A stretch of 64,000 nucleotides of DNA from Bacillota bacterium (GTDB lineage: Bacteria > Bacillota > Clostridia > Oscillospirales > Oscillospiraceae): NCBI GenBank assembly GCA_030529825.1, contig JAUMWD010000002.1:56779-120778 (forward strand), written 5' to 3'. How positions within the stretch are numbered: position 1 is the first letter of the stretch; each line of letters opens with the position of its first letter. Under the pieces are notes generated by a model. It searched no databases and was not told the DNA's origin. It worked only from the letters and a program-made list of their open reading frames with translations. This document shows, piece by piece, positions 52,751-59,906 of the stretch. A program made the position numbers and the translations under genes.

Positions 52751-52776
52751 AAAAAGACGGGTTTTCCCGTCTTTTT
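52751..52776 (-). terminator. Terminator of the spoIIIA operon
   Basis: Stem AAAAAGACGGG/CCCGTCTTTTT (52751-52761 with 52766-52776), loop TTTT. It overlaps the last bases of spoIIIAH. Confidence 0.9.
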
Positions 52777-53320
52777 ATGCCGAAACCTCTATTACATTTA
52801 ACTGTGATGCAGCGTAATTCGTTTCTGCCGTAATGGTTTCCGTTATTCTTGCGACCGCCGCAGCACTTAAGCCTTCTGCCGGAGCCGGGACCGCAACGGT
52901 AATTGAGTCGTCGGTCATGTAAACAACACAGTCCGAAAAGTCCTTTGCTATCAGAAGATTTTCTAATTGTGTTTCCTGCATTGAATAGTTTGCCATTGCG
53001 GAAATTGCCGACATTGCGGAGTCAATTGTATCTTGTGATGCTGCGTCAGATGCCGCAGCGGTCTCAAGCAGTTCCAATGCCTCATCCCTTGAAACCTGAC
53101 GGTTAAGCCGCGCTTCTGCGAAATAATCAGATGCTGCCTTACCGGATCCTTTTTTCGCTGCATAAGCTTCTTCGGCCTTCATCATGGCATCATCTTCTGC
53201 CTTTACCATGGCATCGTCGGCCTTTCCCCAGCTATTGTTGTATGACCAGTTCAAATATACCGCTGTGCATACAAAAATCAGTACGGTAACAATTGTGATA
53301 TTTCTCTTCAAATGCTTCAT
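52775..53320 (-). CDS. spoIIIAH: Stage III sporulation protein AH
   Basis: A 181-residue bitopic protein. A short cytosolic start and one helix (about 8-25) are followed by a long charged, Ala/Glu-rich coil and a C-terminal YscJ/FliF-like ring-building domain (S-D-C-V-V-Y-M near residue 130). In the mother-cell membrane it forms a ring that binds forespore SpoIIQ across the intermembrane space. It is the last gene of the spoIIIAA-AH operon; spoIIQ is not in the window. Confidence 0.93.
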   Translation of the reverse strand: MKHLKRNITIVTVLIFVCTAVYLNWSYNNSWGKADDAMVKAEDDAMMKAEEAYAAKKGSGKAASDYFAEARLNRQVSRDEALELLETAAASDAASQDTIDSAMSAISAMANYSMQETQLENLLIAKDFSDCVVYMTDDSITVAVPAPAEGLSAAAVARITETITAETNYAASQLNVIEVSA

Positions 53321-53321
53321 T

Positions 53322-53651
53322 TCAGTCCTCCATATCCAACTTCAAAATTTGAATTTTATCCGTTGTAAATCCCGTAAAAGCACTTACGGCCTTAATTACT
53401 GTCAGCCGCACATCTGCACTGTCTGCACCCTCGCAGACAACCACTACCCCGTTTTCGGACAACAGCACGCTTGCCTTTCCAACAGAGTCGGTGCTCTCCA
53501 GAATCCTCTCTAAGCGTTCTTCATCTCCGGTGTCTGCAACTTTTTCACTGCTGCATGACGGAAGTAATAACAGAACAATTCCCAAAGCGGCTGCAAGAAT
53601 CAGAAATCTGTATTTTTTAATGCTCTCCAATTTGTTTACGTAATTCTTCAT
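53322..53651 (-). CDS. spoIIIAG: Stage III sporulation protein AG
   Basis: A 109-residue membrane protein, shorter than B. subtilis SpoIIIAG (229). One transmembrane helix (about 14-31) is followed by a short Asp/Glu linker and the ring-building motif with G-V-V-V-V-C-E-G-A-D near residue 69 and A-V-S-A-F-T-G further on. It forms the large central ring of the feeding channel. The short linker suggests loss of the extended beta-triangle insertion. It overlaps spoIIIAF by 4 nt. Confidence 0.92.
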   Translation of the reverse strand: MKNYVNKLESIKKYRFLILAAALGIVLLLLPSCSSEKVADTGDEERLERILESTDSVGKASVLLSENGVVVVCEGADSADVRLTVIKAVSAFTGFTTDKIQILKLDMED

Positions 53652-54133
53652 GGCAATCTCCAGTACTGCTCGCTGATTGGAATACCGAGCTCTGACTCAA
53701 TTGCGTATTTTATTGCTCTGCTATCCTTTTCGTACTCTGGTGAGCTTAAAATTATCTCGACGGATACGGGGTACCAGTAGCCGTCAGTGCTCCATTGTGT
53801 GCTCACATTTACTTCATCAGGGATAACTCCGTTCATCCGTGCTTTGTCAAATATATATGCTGAATACTCCTGCTCTATGTATCTCCTGTCCAACAATTCT
53901 TTTCTTTCATCAGCCGTAGCGGAAATCGCCCGGGCTTCCTGCCTATACTTTGCCACCGACAGCGTATATTCATCAAAGTCAAGACTTGTAAGCGGAGAAA
54001 GCACAGCGGCAATCATAACAATTCCGCATACGAATTCCAAAGCCTTCTTTGCCCTGCCATCAGCAACAAGAGAAGTACATACAGCGCACAATACAGAGGC
54101 TCCCACAACTGCATATATCCATTTGCTTAACAC
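53648..54133 (-). CDS. spoIIIAF: Stage III sporulation protein AF
   Basis: A 161-residue protein with two N-terminal transmembrane helices (about 5-24 and 30-50) ending in L-T-S-L-D, and a C-terminal soluble domain (R-A-I-K-Y-A-I-E-S-E-L-G-I near residue 142) related to ring-building motifs. It belongs to the mother-cell SpoIIIA channel. It overlaps spoIIIAG and abuts spoIIIAE. Confidence 0.93.
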   Translation of the reverse strand: MLSKWIYAVVGASVLCAVCTSLVADGRAKKALEFVCGIVMIAAVLSPLTSLDFDEYTLSVAKYRQEARAISATADERKELLDRRYIEQEYSAYIFDKARMNGVIPDEVNVSTQWSTDGYWYPVSVEIILSSPEYEKDSRAIKYAIESELGIPISEQYWRLP

Positions 54134-55209
54134 TATACGCCCACCGCCTTAATACAGGATATTATTGAAACAAACATCATTATCCCTGCGCTCCCCACCA
54201 TTGCCAGTATCATCCCAAAGCTGTTTCCTATTCCGCTTATCAAGGATGCCGCGCCACTGTTAAACGCTTCCGATAGCGCCGATGCGGCCTTTAATACAAG
54301 ATAATTTATCGCAAGCACAGCAAAGGGTGTTATGCAGATTGCAGCAACAATTATCAGACCAAATACACCCGCAATATTCAGAATTGTTTCTGCACCGGCA
54401 ACTACGGTGGAAGCGGCATCAGATATTATGCCTCCGATTACAGGCAACACCATTGAAATTGCCGTCTTTGCCGCCTTCGATGCAACCGCATCTCCTCCGG
54501 ATGCAACGGCAGAGCTTATGCTCAAATACGCCGTAAATGCAAGAGTGAGCACCACCATGAGACTTGTACACAGCCATTTGAATAGATTGCACATACCGTC
54601 GAGGACTTTACCTCCAAAGGCTGAATTAGCAACCACAAGCGCTGTGTAGGCATAAATCATCGGCAGTATGATGTTTTCTGCAGATTCAATGAAAATGTTC
54701 ATAAAAAGAGCCGACGCAGCATATTTGGCGGCAGCAGCTGCCGGTGTACCGCAGATAATCCCGGCAGTGCATAAGGCAGGCAGCAATGCGTTTGAAAAAT
54801 CTGAAATATCTTTTAATGTTTCAGCTCCGATACTAATATACGATCCCATGTCGCCTATACAAACGATACTGATTGCCGCACATCCGCATAGCTTCATATA
54901 CAACGGCGAACTGTCTGCGCTGAACACTTCAATGGATGAACAGATCAGAGCAATTATCAGCACAAGCACTCCACGACGAAGAGCAGGCTTATAGGTATCC
55001 TGCATTTTAGCCTTCAGAAAGCTTATGAGCTTGCAGATAAAGCCATCTGCATCCACAGCCTCGTCGAGCGACGGATTGTCAAGAGCATCGTCCACATATT
55101 CCGGTACGGCATTTTCTATGTCGGTAGTGTCTATGATTTCATCATTATCTGCATAGCATGTTCCCGTGAGAAGGATTGCGGATATTATTATTAGAATCAT
55201 CTTTTTCAT
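54133..55209 (-). CDS. spoIIIAE: Stage III sporulation protein AE
   Basis: A 358-residue polytopic protein with a cleavable-looking signal peptide (M-K-K-M-I-L-I-I-I-S-A-I-L-L) and about seven further membrane segments from residue 78 on. D-L-I-T/M-C-N-L-F-K-W-L-C near residue 205 and A-A-K-T-A-I-S-M-V-L-P-V-I-G-G near residue 245 are family blocks. It is the largest membrane component of the SpoIIIA complex, possibly a channel or permease element. It overlaps spoIIIAD by 4 nt. Confidence 0.95.
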   Translation of the reverse strand: MKKMILIIISAILLTGTCYADNDEIIDTTDIENAVPEYVDDALDNPSLDEAVDADGFICKLISFLKAKMQDTYKPALRRGVLVLIIALICSSIEVFSADSSPLYMKLCGCAAISIVCIGDMGSYISIGAETLKDISDFSNALLPALCTAGIICGTPAAAAAKYAASALFMNIFIESAENIILPMIYAYTALVVANSAFGGKVLDGMCNLFKWLCTSLMVVLTLAFTAYLSISSAVASGGDAVASKAAKTAISMVLPVIGGIISDAASTVVAGAETILNIAGVFGLIIVAAICITPFAVLAINYLVLKAASALSEAFNSGAASLISGIGNSFGMILAMVGSAGIMMFVSIISCIKAVGV

Positions 55210-55592
55210 ATGAGATCACCTATTGTCTTAAGTACTGTGCTCAAGAGAGGCAAAGCCGAATACATTGCAGCGGCTGAACCAAGGAACTCTACGGAGGAGG
55301 CAATTCCACTCTGCCCGGAATCCTTGCAGATAGAGCTGATAATCTTCACTGTTACTGCAATTATTGTGCACTTAATAATCGGGGTAAAAATTGCTGCAGA
55401 CAGCCCCGTTTCATTTATTACTTCATAAAAAGTATCCTTAAGTGCAGAGAGCATTACGGCAGAAGCGCCGAGAATTATTACTGCCCCGATAACTCCCAGC
55501 ATAAAGGCGTTTTCAGGATTGGTTTTTTTAATTAACAGTGCGCCTGCGGCCGTTATCAACGCAACCGCAGCAGCTTTGAAAATAATATCCAT
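55206..55592 (-). CDS. spoIIIAD: Stage III sporulation protein AD
   Basis: A 128-residue protein with four predicted helices. K-D-S-G-Q-S-G-I-A-S near residue 94 and E-F-L-G-S-A are strongly conserved in SpoIIIAD. It resembles small export-gate components of flagellar and type III systems. It overlaps both neighbours, so the operon is tightly coupled. Confidence 0.95.
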   Translation of the reverse strand: MDIIFKAAAVALITAAGALLIKKTNPENAFMLGVIGAVIILGASAVMLSALKDTFYEVINETGLSAAIFTPIIKCTIIAVTVKIISSICKDSGQSGIASSVEFLGSAAAMYSALPLLSTVLKTIGDLI

Positions 55593-55786
55593 TACAGTTG
55601 AAACAGATTCTTAATCACGTCAAAAAGCTCGCTTATTTTCTGCACCACCACAATGAGCACCACCACAAGCGCCGCTATTGTTGTCATAAGAGCTTGTTCG
55701 TCTCTGCCCGACCTTGTGAGAAGTATGTTCAACACAGCCACTAAAATGCCTACAGCAGCAATTTTGAATATTAATTCTACTTCCAT
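55592..55786 (-). CDS. spoIIIAC: Stage III sporulation protein AC
   Basis: A 64-residue protein with two helices and the SpoIIIAC pattern I-F-K-I-A-A-V-G-I near residue 6 and S-G-R-D-E-Q-A near residue 26. Small size is normal for this subunit. The SD is GGAGG just upstream. Membrane partner of SpoIIIAD in the mother-cell channel. Confidence 0.95.
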   Translation of the reverse strand: MEVELIFKIAAVGILVAVLNILLTRSGRDEQALMTTIAALVVVLIVVVQKISELFDVIKNLFQL

Positions 55787-55807
55787 TTTTCCTCCGTGTT
55801 CTGTATA

Positions 55808-56317
55808 TCATATGAGCATTATTGCAATAATTAGTCCCGTTCCGCCATATAGCCCTATGTACATTTTCTGAATTTTTCCGTTTTTAGGTCTCAAATCATC
55901 AATGTTATTTGAAATCTTATGCTTGCATCTATCGATTGCCTCAAGCTGCATGTCCATATCATATCTGCCCAGGCATGTGCCGAGCTCTGAAAGCTCTGTG
56001 ATGCAATCCTGTGGCAGTACTCCAAATACATCCGTTGCCGTGTCTCTCCACAAAGAGCTGAATTCAGCTTCACCGAGTCTGTCCATAGAAGCCAGAAGAC
56101 TTCCGGCAAAACGATTTACTTCTCCCCTGCTGTTTTGCTCTATTCTTTGAATAATTCTGTTCATAGGTGTCCTGCTCGTACACAGCTCGCTTTTTACACT
56201 ATCCAGCATTAATATCAGGTCATGCATGACGGTAAGACATTTGCGAAACTCAATAGCTTTACAAATTCCTATTGATGTTAAAGCAAGAACAAGTACTACA
56301 GCGCCGAATACTCTCAC
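55808..56317 (-). CDS. spoIIIAB: Stage III sporulation protein AB
   Basis: A 169-residue protein when started at GTG 56317, whose GTGA overlaps the spoIIIAA stop; the length then matches the 171 of B. subtilis. An N-terminal helix (about 2-20) and a final C-terminal helix flank a helical soluble domain with L-x-x-E-L near residue 40 and a late L-G-x-Y-D-M-D segment. It resembles type II/IV secretion GspF-like components. The SD AGAGGA lies in the end of spoIIIAA. Confidence 0.93.
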   Translation of the reverse strand: MRVFGAVVLVLALTSIGICKAIEFRKCLTVMHDLILMLDSVKSELCTSRTPMNRIIQRIEQNSRGEVNRFAGSLLASMDRLGEAEFSSLWRDTATDVFGVLPQDCITELSELGTCLGRYDMDMQLEAIDRCKHKISNNIDDLRPKNGKIQKMYIGLYGGTGLIIAIMLI

Positions 56318-57201
56318 TTTAGAAGATCCTCTATTCTGAATAGGCGGCAATTATTCTCTGCCTTGCTGATTATCACGGCACAATCAAAAATATTCATGTT
56401 TAACAGCTCTCTATATACAGGCCTGCGCCTTAAATCATCTATCTCCGCTGCGTGTGCAGTTGCAAGAAGCTTTATGCCGCACCCTGATGCTGCCGAAACT
56501 GCTCTTACATCCTCCGGCTCACTTATTTCGTCCATTGCAATAATGTGGGGGGTCATGGAACGAAGCATCATCATAACTGCATCGGATTTGCTTACACCGT
56601 TCATGACATCCGTACATGGGCCTATGTCGTATTGAGGCACACCGTCCATTACGGCGCATAATTCACAGCGCTCATCGGCGACAGATACTCTGAAACCTTT
56701 TTTTGACAGATTTCGTATGTAGTCCCTTGCAAATGTTGTCTTTCCGTATCCCGGAGGTGAGATAATCAAAGCGCTTTTCAGCTCATGCGAATTAATTTTT
56801 TCGCATATTTCACTGCTGCAGCCGATTATATCGTGAGGTATTCTGATTGCCATTGAGCTGAAATTCTTTATGCTGCTTAATTTCCCGGATTTGTATATAG
56901 CAGTTCCGCAAATGCCTATGCGAATGCCTCCGCCGACGGTTATGAATCCTTTAGCAAGCTCGTTTTCCACCGAGTGAAAAGAGGCAAAGGTGGCCTTTTC
57001 CAAAATAGAGTAAAGGTCATCACAGCAGATTTTATAATTGGGTGCCACTTCATATTCCCTGCCCTCAGACAGCACCGCCACCGGTCTACCAGCTCTTACG
57101 CGGAGCTCCTCGGCATTAGCTTGTATTCTCTCCGGCATCACAAGCAGCTCACCGCAAAGATTAATCGGCAGAAGAGATGCCGCTTCTCTGTAAGTGTTCA
57201 T
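56314..57201 (-). CDS. spoIIIAA: Stage III sporulation protein AA (ATPase)
   Basis: A 295-residue cytosolic secretion-type ATPase that powers the SpoIIIA-SpoIIQ feeding tube needed for late forespore gene expression. Walker A P-P-G-Y-G-K-T-T spans residues 149-156; V-A-D-E-R-C-E-L follows near 176, and Walker B I-I-A-M-D-E-I-S near 218. T-A-H-A near residue 241 is also conserved. GAGGTGAT precedes the ATG. It starts the full spoIIIAA-AH operon. No clear SigE promoter could be assigned in the 45 bases available. Confidence 0.97.
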   Translation of the reverse strand: MNTYREAASLLPINLCGELLVMPERIQANAEELRVRAGRPVAVLSEGREYEVAPNYKICCDDLYSILEKATFASFHSVENELAKGFITVGGGIRIGICGTAIYKSGKLSSIKNFSSMAIRIPHDIIGCSSEICEKINSHELKSALIISPPGYGKTTFARDYIRNLSKKGFRVSVADERCELCAVMDGVPQYDIGPCTDVMNGVSKSDAVMMMLRSMTPHIIAMDEISEPEDVRAVSAASGCGIKLLATAHAAEIDDLRRRPVYRELLNMNIFDCAVIISKAENNCRLFRIEDLLK

Positions 57202-57245
57202 GAAATCACCTCGCTTAAATCTATTATGTTTTCATCGCTGTTATG

Positions 57246-57276
57246 CAAAAAGCTCTGCGACAATTTGCCGCAGAGC
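57246..57276 (-). terminator. Terminator of the sipL-like gene
   Basis: Stem GCTCTGCG/CGCAGAGC (57252-57259 with 57269-57276), nine-base loop, followed on the minus strand by TTTTTG. It separates the sipL-like gene from spoIIIAA. Confidence 0.85.
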
Positions 57277-57284
57277 ATATGTTA

Positions 57285-58745
57285 TTATTTAATAACAGGT
57301 ACAAACAGCTTTTTATAGGGTTTTTCCATACTGTCTTCACTGTCAATCACCGAAATTTTATCACAGTCAGACCTGTACTTTTTTGCTATATTCCATATAT
57401 CCTCATCAGAAAAAACAATGTATGCCGCCGGTGAATCCCCGGAGAAAGCTTCGCCCTCTACTATTTCCGGAACACAATTCAGAGTTCTAATATCATCGCG
57501 CTTTGCAGTTAATCGCACTTCTCCACGAATGTCTATGCTATTACCGCTAGTCACGGCGCGTATACCTGCAATTTCCGAACACAGAGATTTGTAATAGGTG
57601 CTGTTTTCTAACGGGAATTCAATATTTCCGCGGATTTTACCGCAATTTACTTCATTTTCAGCGTCTCTATATATGAGCTCGGCGACAACAGTTGTAGTGA
57701 CACCGCTTTCCAATGCTTCATTTTTTGCTATATATGCCCTATATAAGAGTAATTCGGTAATGCTTTTGGTAGAATCAAAGGTGAGCTGTATACCTTCTTT
57801 CAATGAAACGGCATCTGATTCTGCGCAGAATTCCAATGGCTCATATTGAAGCGTTGTATCACAACAGCAGGAATAAGCATCCGATGCAAAGCTGATTTCA
57901 ATTTTTTTGCGGTAAACCATTTGAATTACCGCGTGAAGCTCGGCTGAAAGTTTGCCGTCAACTATGTCATAGTATTCACCCGTAGATAAAACTGCAGCCT
58001 CACATTCACCGCTGTCGTCTCCACTCACATCGAACAGCTGCGAAAATGGTATGGAAAATACTCCATTTACGAGCCTTCCGTCTGAAAGATAAACTGCATC
58101 GATATCCGCACGACCCCTCATAATCAGCTTATCCCCTACTGTTTCACTGCTTTCTGTACGGTACGCCGCAAAAGCGGAGAGCAGCTTAAGGTCGGAGGCG
58201 CCATCTAAATCAAATTCATCATCCGCTGTTATTGTTTTTTCTGCCACGGTGTCAACGATACTGACAACTGCGGAGTCTGATTTTACAAATACTTTTTCTG
58301 AAAGCTCGTCGGGACTTTCATACCAAACGAGCTCGCTTTCTCTATAGCAGGATGCTTTTACATTAACCTCTGCTTTTAGAGATACCTTTCTGGGATTAAT
58401 TACGCGAACATCCCAGGACACAATCTTAATATCAGCACTTATGATGCAGCTGCTGTCAATATCTTTTGCAGGTATTTTTGCATTTACGGGTAATGGAATT
58501 TCTAACTTATCAATGCCATTCTCCGAGTAGTACATAACAACTGCGTTAAGCTCCGCCTTGATATTTATCTCATCAATATCTATGTCCTTACTTCTGATTT
58601 TTGTGATAAAGGTAGTTGTAAGCACCTGTCGGATATCATCCTGAACATCGGGAACAACACATTCTGCCATTGACTCACAGTATACGGCAGGTTCGTATGC
58701 TTTTTTTAAACAACTCATGCTTTTGCGGTTTAATGATATTTCCAT
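57285..58745 (-). CDS. SipL-like spore assembly protein (DUF3794 repeats plus LysM)
   Basis: A 486-residue soluble protein with two or three DUF3794/SPOCS-type beta domains (about residues 30-130, 180-270 and 300-400) and a C-terminal LysM domain (Y-I-V-F-S-D-E-D-I-W-N-I-A near residue 438). This layout is that of clostridial SipL, a coat-assembly protein whose LysM region binds the SpoIVA ATPase. SpoIVA is encoded at 16842. SD AAGGAG at 58759-58754. The promoter looks SigE-type and lies inside an SD-masking hairpin. Confidence 0.85.
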   Translation of the reverse strand: MEISLNRKSMSCLKKAYEPAVYCESMAECVVPDVQDDIRQVLTTTFITKIRSKDIDIDEINIKAELNAVVMYYSENGIDKLEIPLPVNAKIPAKDIDSSCIISADIKIVSWDVRVINPRKVSLKAEVNVKASCYRESELVWYESPDELSEKVFVKSDSAVVSIVDTVAEKTITADDEFDLDGASDLKLLSAFAAYRTESSETVGDKLIMRGRADIDAVYLSDGRLVNGVFSIPFSQLFDVSGDDSGECEAAVLSTGEYYDIVDGKLSAELHAVIQMVYRKKIEISFASDAYSCCCDTTLQYEPLEFCAESDAVSLKEGIQLTFDSTKSITELLLYRAYIAKNEALESGVTTTVVAELIYRDAENEVNCGKIRGNIEFPLENSTYYKSLCSEIAGIRAVTSGNSIDIRGEVRLTAKRDDIRTLNCVPEIVEGEAFSGDSPAAYIVFSDEDIWNIAKKYRSDCDKISVIDSEDSMEKPYKKLFVPVIK

Positions 58746-58753
58746 TTGCTATT

Positions 58754-58805
58754 CTCCTTGCGGTGTTTTTTAGTACACTTTATGAAGGAACGCAAGGGCT
58801 TATTC
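58754..58805 (-). promoter_or_regulatory. SigE-type promoter nested in an SD-masking hairpin (sipL-like gene)
   Basis: On the minus strand GAATAAG (58805-58799), 14-bp spacer, CATAAAGT (58784-58777). CCTTGCG (58797-58791), in the spacer, is complementary to CGCAAGG (58762-58756), which overlaps the SD AAGGAG (58759-58754). An inner GTGT/ACAC pair extends the stem. Geometry is the same as at spoIVA. Confidence 0.7.
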
Positions 58806-58810
58806 GCAAA

Positions 58811-58963
58811 CTATTTTCGTCGTTTGAGTCTGATTCCGTAGCAAATAAGGCAGCTTGCAAGAATAAACCACCAAAACTCACCGGGTAAAACTATGGCAAG
58901 TATTATAAAAATTCCGATTATTATTGCTGCTGTTCCGATATTTAATTCTCTGCAATTGCGCAA
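58811..58963 (-). CDS. Small hydrophobic membrane protein, 50 residues
   Basis: A 50-residue protein that I do not recognise. The frame opens at TTG 58993, but TTG 58963 has GGGAGG (58976-58971) 7 nt away and is preferred. Two hydrophobic stretches (about 9-25 and 29-43, the second with F-W-W-F-I-L-A-S-C) suggest a membrane hairpin, with a basic tail R-L-K-R-R-K. It lies between rsgA and the sipL-like gene. Its SD is inside the 3' arm of the rsgA terminator, and a perfect SigE -10 match sits in the loop side, so a sporulation role is inferred only from regulation. Confidence 0.55.
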   Translation of the reverse strand: MRNCRELNIGTAAIIIGIFIILAIVLPGEFWWFILASCLICYGIRLKRRK

Positions 58964-59015
58964 AATATCGCCTCCCGCAATACGATAATACAATGTATGC
59001 GGGAGGCGGTATTTT
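58962..59015 (-). terminator. rsgA terminator, also masking the next SD and holding a SigE-like -10
   Basis: An 18-bp stem with one G-U pair (58962-58979 with 58998-59015), 18-base loop. The minus-strand 3' arm carries GGGAGG, the SD for TTG 58963, and runs into ATATTTTG. CATACATT (58999-58992), a full match to the SigE -10 consensus, starts at the inner edge of the 5' arm. A -35 at proper spacing is poor (TATCAAA, 14 bp). Confidence 0.65.
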
Positions 59016-59024
59016 TGATATTAT

Positions 59025-59906
59025 TCAATTCCACGGCTTGTTCTGTGCGGTAAGATCATATAGCCTCACATAGGATTCATATCTGCTGGGCATAATTTCT
59101 CCCGAAGCTAAAGACTCTGTAACTGCACAACCAGGCTCTTTTAGATGAGCACAGTCGTTAAATCTGCATTCACCGATATGCTTTTTAAATTCTCGAAAAT
59201 AATACTGGAGCTCCTGCTTCTTAATAGTATTCATCATGATAATATCAAAGGAAGCAAAACCGGGTGTATCTGCAATGTAAGTATTATCTCCGATGGCAAA
59301 GAGCTCAACATGACGGGTTGTGTGTTTGCCTCTGCCAAGCTTTTCGCTCACAACCCCGACCTCAAGATTGAGTTCGGGCACAAGAGCATTGAGAATGCTG
59401 GATTTTCCTACACCGGAGTTACCGGTAAATGCACAGATTTTACCCTTTAGAGCATTCTTTAGCTCATTGATACCCATGCCGGTTTCAGCGCTTGTGCGCA
59501 GGGTTGTAAAGCCGGCAGAGGTATAGATTTTATATAATTCATCCGCGGTGTCTATATCGGTCTTATTGATGCAGATAATCAGCTCACATCCGGCTTCTTC
59601 CGCAATAACCGATACTCTGTCGATAAGAAACGGGTCAGTTACGGGATTTGTATTAGCCGCAATAAAAACCAAAGCATCAATATTGGATACAGCAGGTCGG
59701 ATAAAGAAATTTCTTCTTTCGTGGATGCTTTCGATATATCCCTTGTTGTTTGTATCAATATTGAAGCTGACCTCATCACCTACCAATGGAGATGTTCCGT
59801 CAAGTCGAAATTTACCCCTTGCTCGGCACTCATATAGCTCATTTCCGGAATATACATAGTAAAATCCGCTTAATGCCTTGATGATTGTTCCTGTCATGGG
59901 CCTCAT
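59025..59906 (-). CDS. rsgA: Ribosome small-subunit GTPase RsgA
   Basis: A 293-residue circularly permuted GTPase for late 30S assembly. An OB fold (I-I-K-A-L-S-G-F-Y-Y-V near residue 7) precedes the G domain with permuted motifs: N-K-T-D (G4) near residue 115, G-N-S-G-V-G-K-S-S (G1) near residue 162, and D-T-P-G-F (G3) near residue 216. The zinc knuckle ends with C-R-F-N-D-C-A-H and a later Cys. It overlaps prkC by 4 nt in the standard rlmN-stp-prkC-rsgA order. Confidence 0.96.
   Translation of the reverse strand: MRPMTGTIIKALSGFYYVYSGNELYECRARGKFRLDGTSPLVGDEVSFNIDTNNKGYIESIHERRNFFIRPAVSNIDALVFIAANTNPVTDPFLIDRVSVIAEEAGCELIICINKTDIDTADELYKIYTSAGFTTLRTSAETGMGINELKNALKGKICAFTGNSGVGKSSILNALVPELNLEVGVVSEKLGRGKHTTRHVELFAIGDNTYIADTPGFASFDIIMMNTIKKQELQYYFREFKKHIGECRFNDCAHLKEPGCAVTESLASGEIMPSRYESYVRLYDLTAQNKPWN

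Noticed and set aside
57202..57250. SigE promoter for spoIIIAA (GCATAAC and CATAATAG)
   Set aside because: The two elements are only about 11 bases apart instead of 14 and the -10 lacks the final T, so I did not call it.
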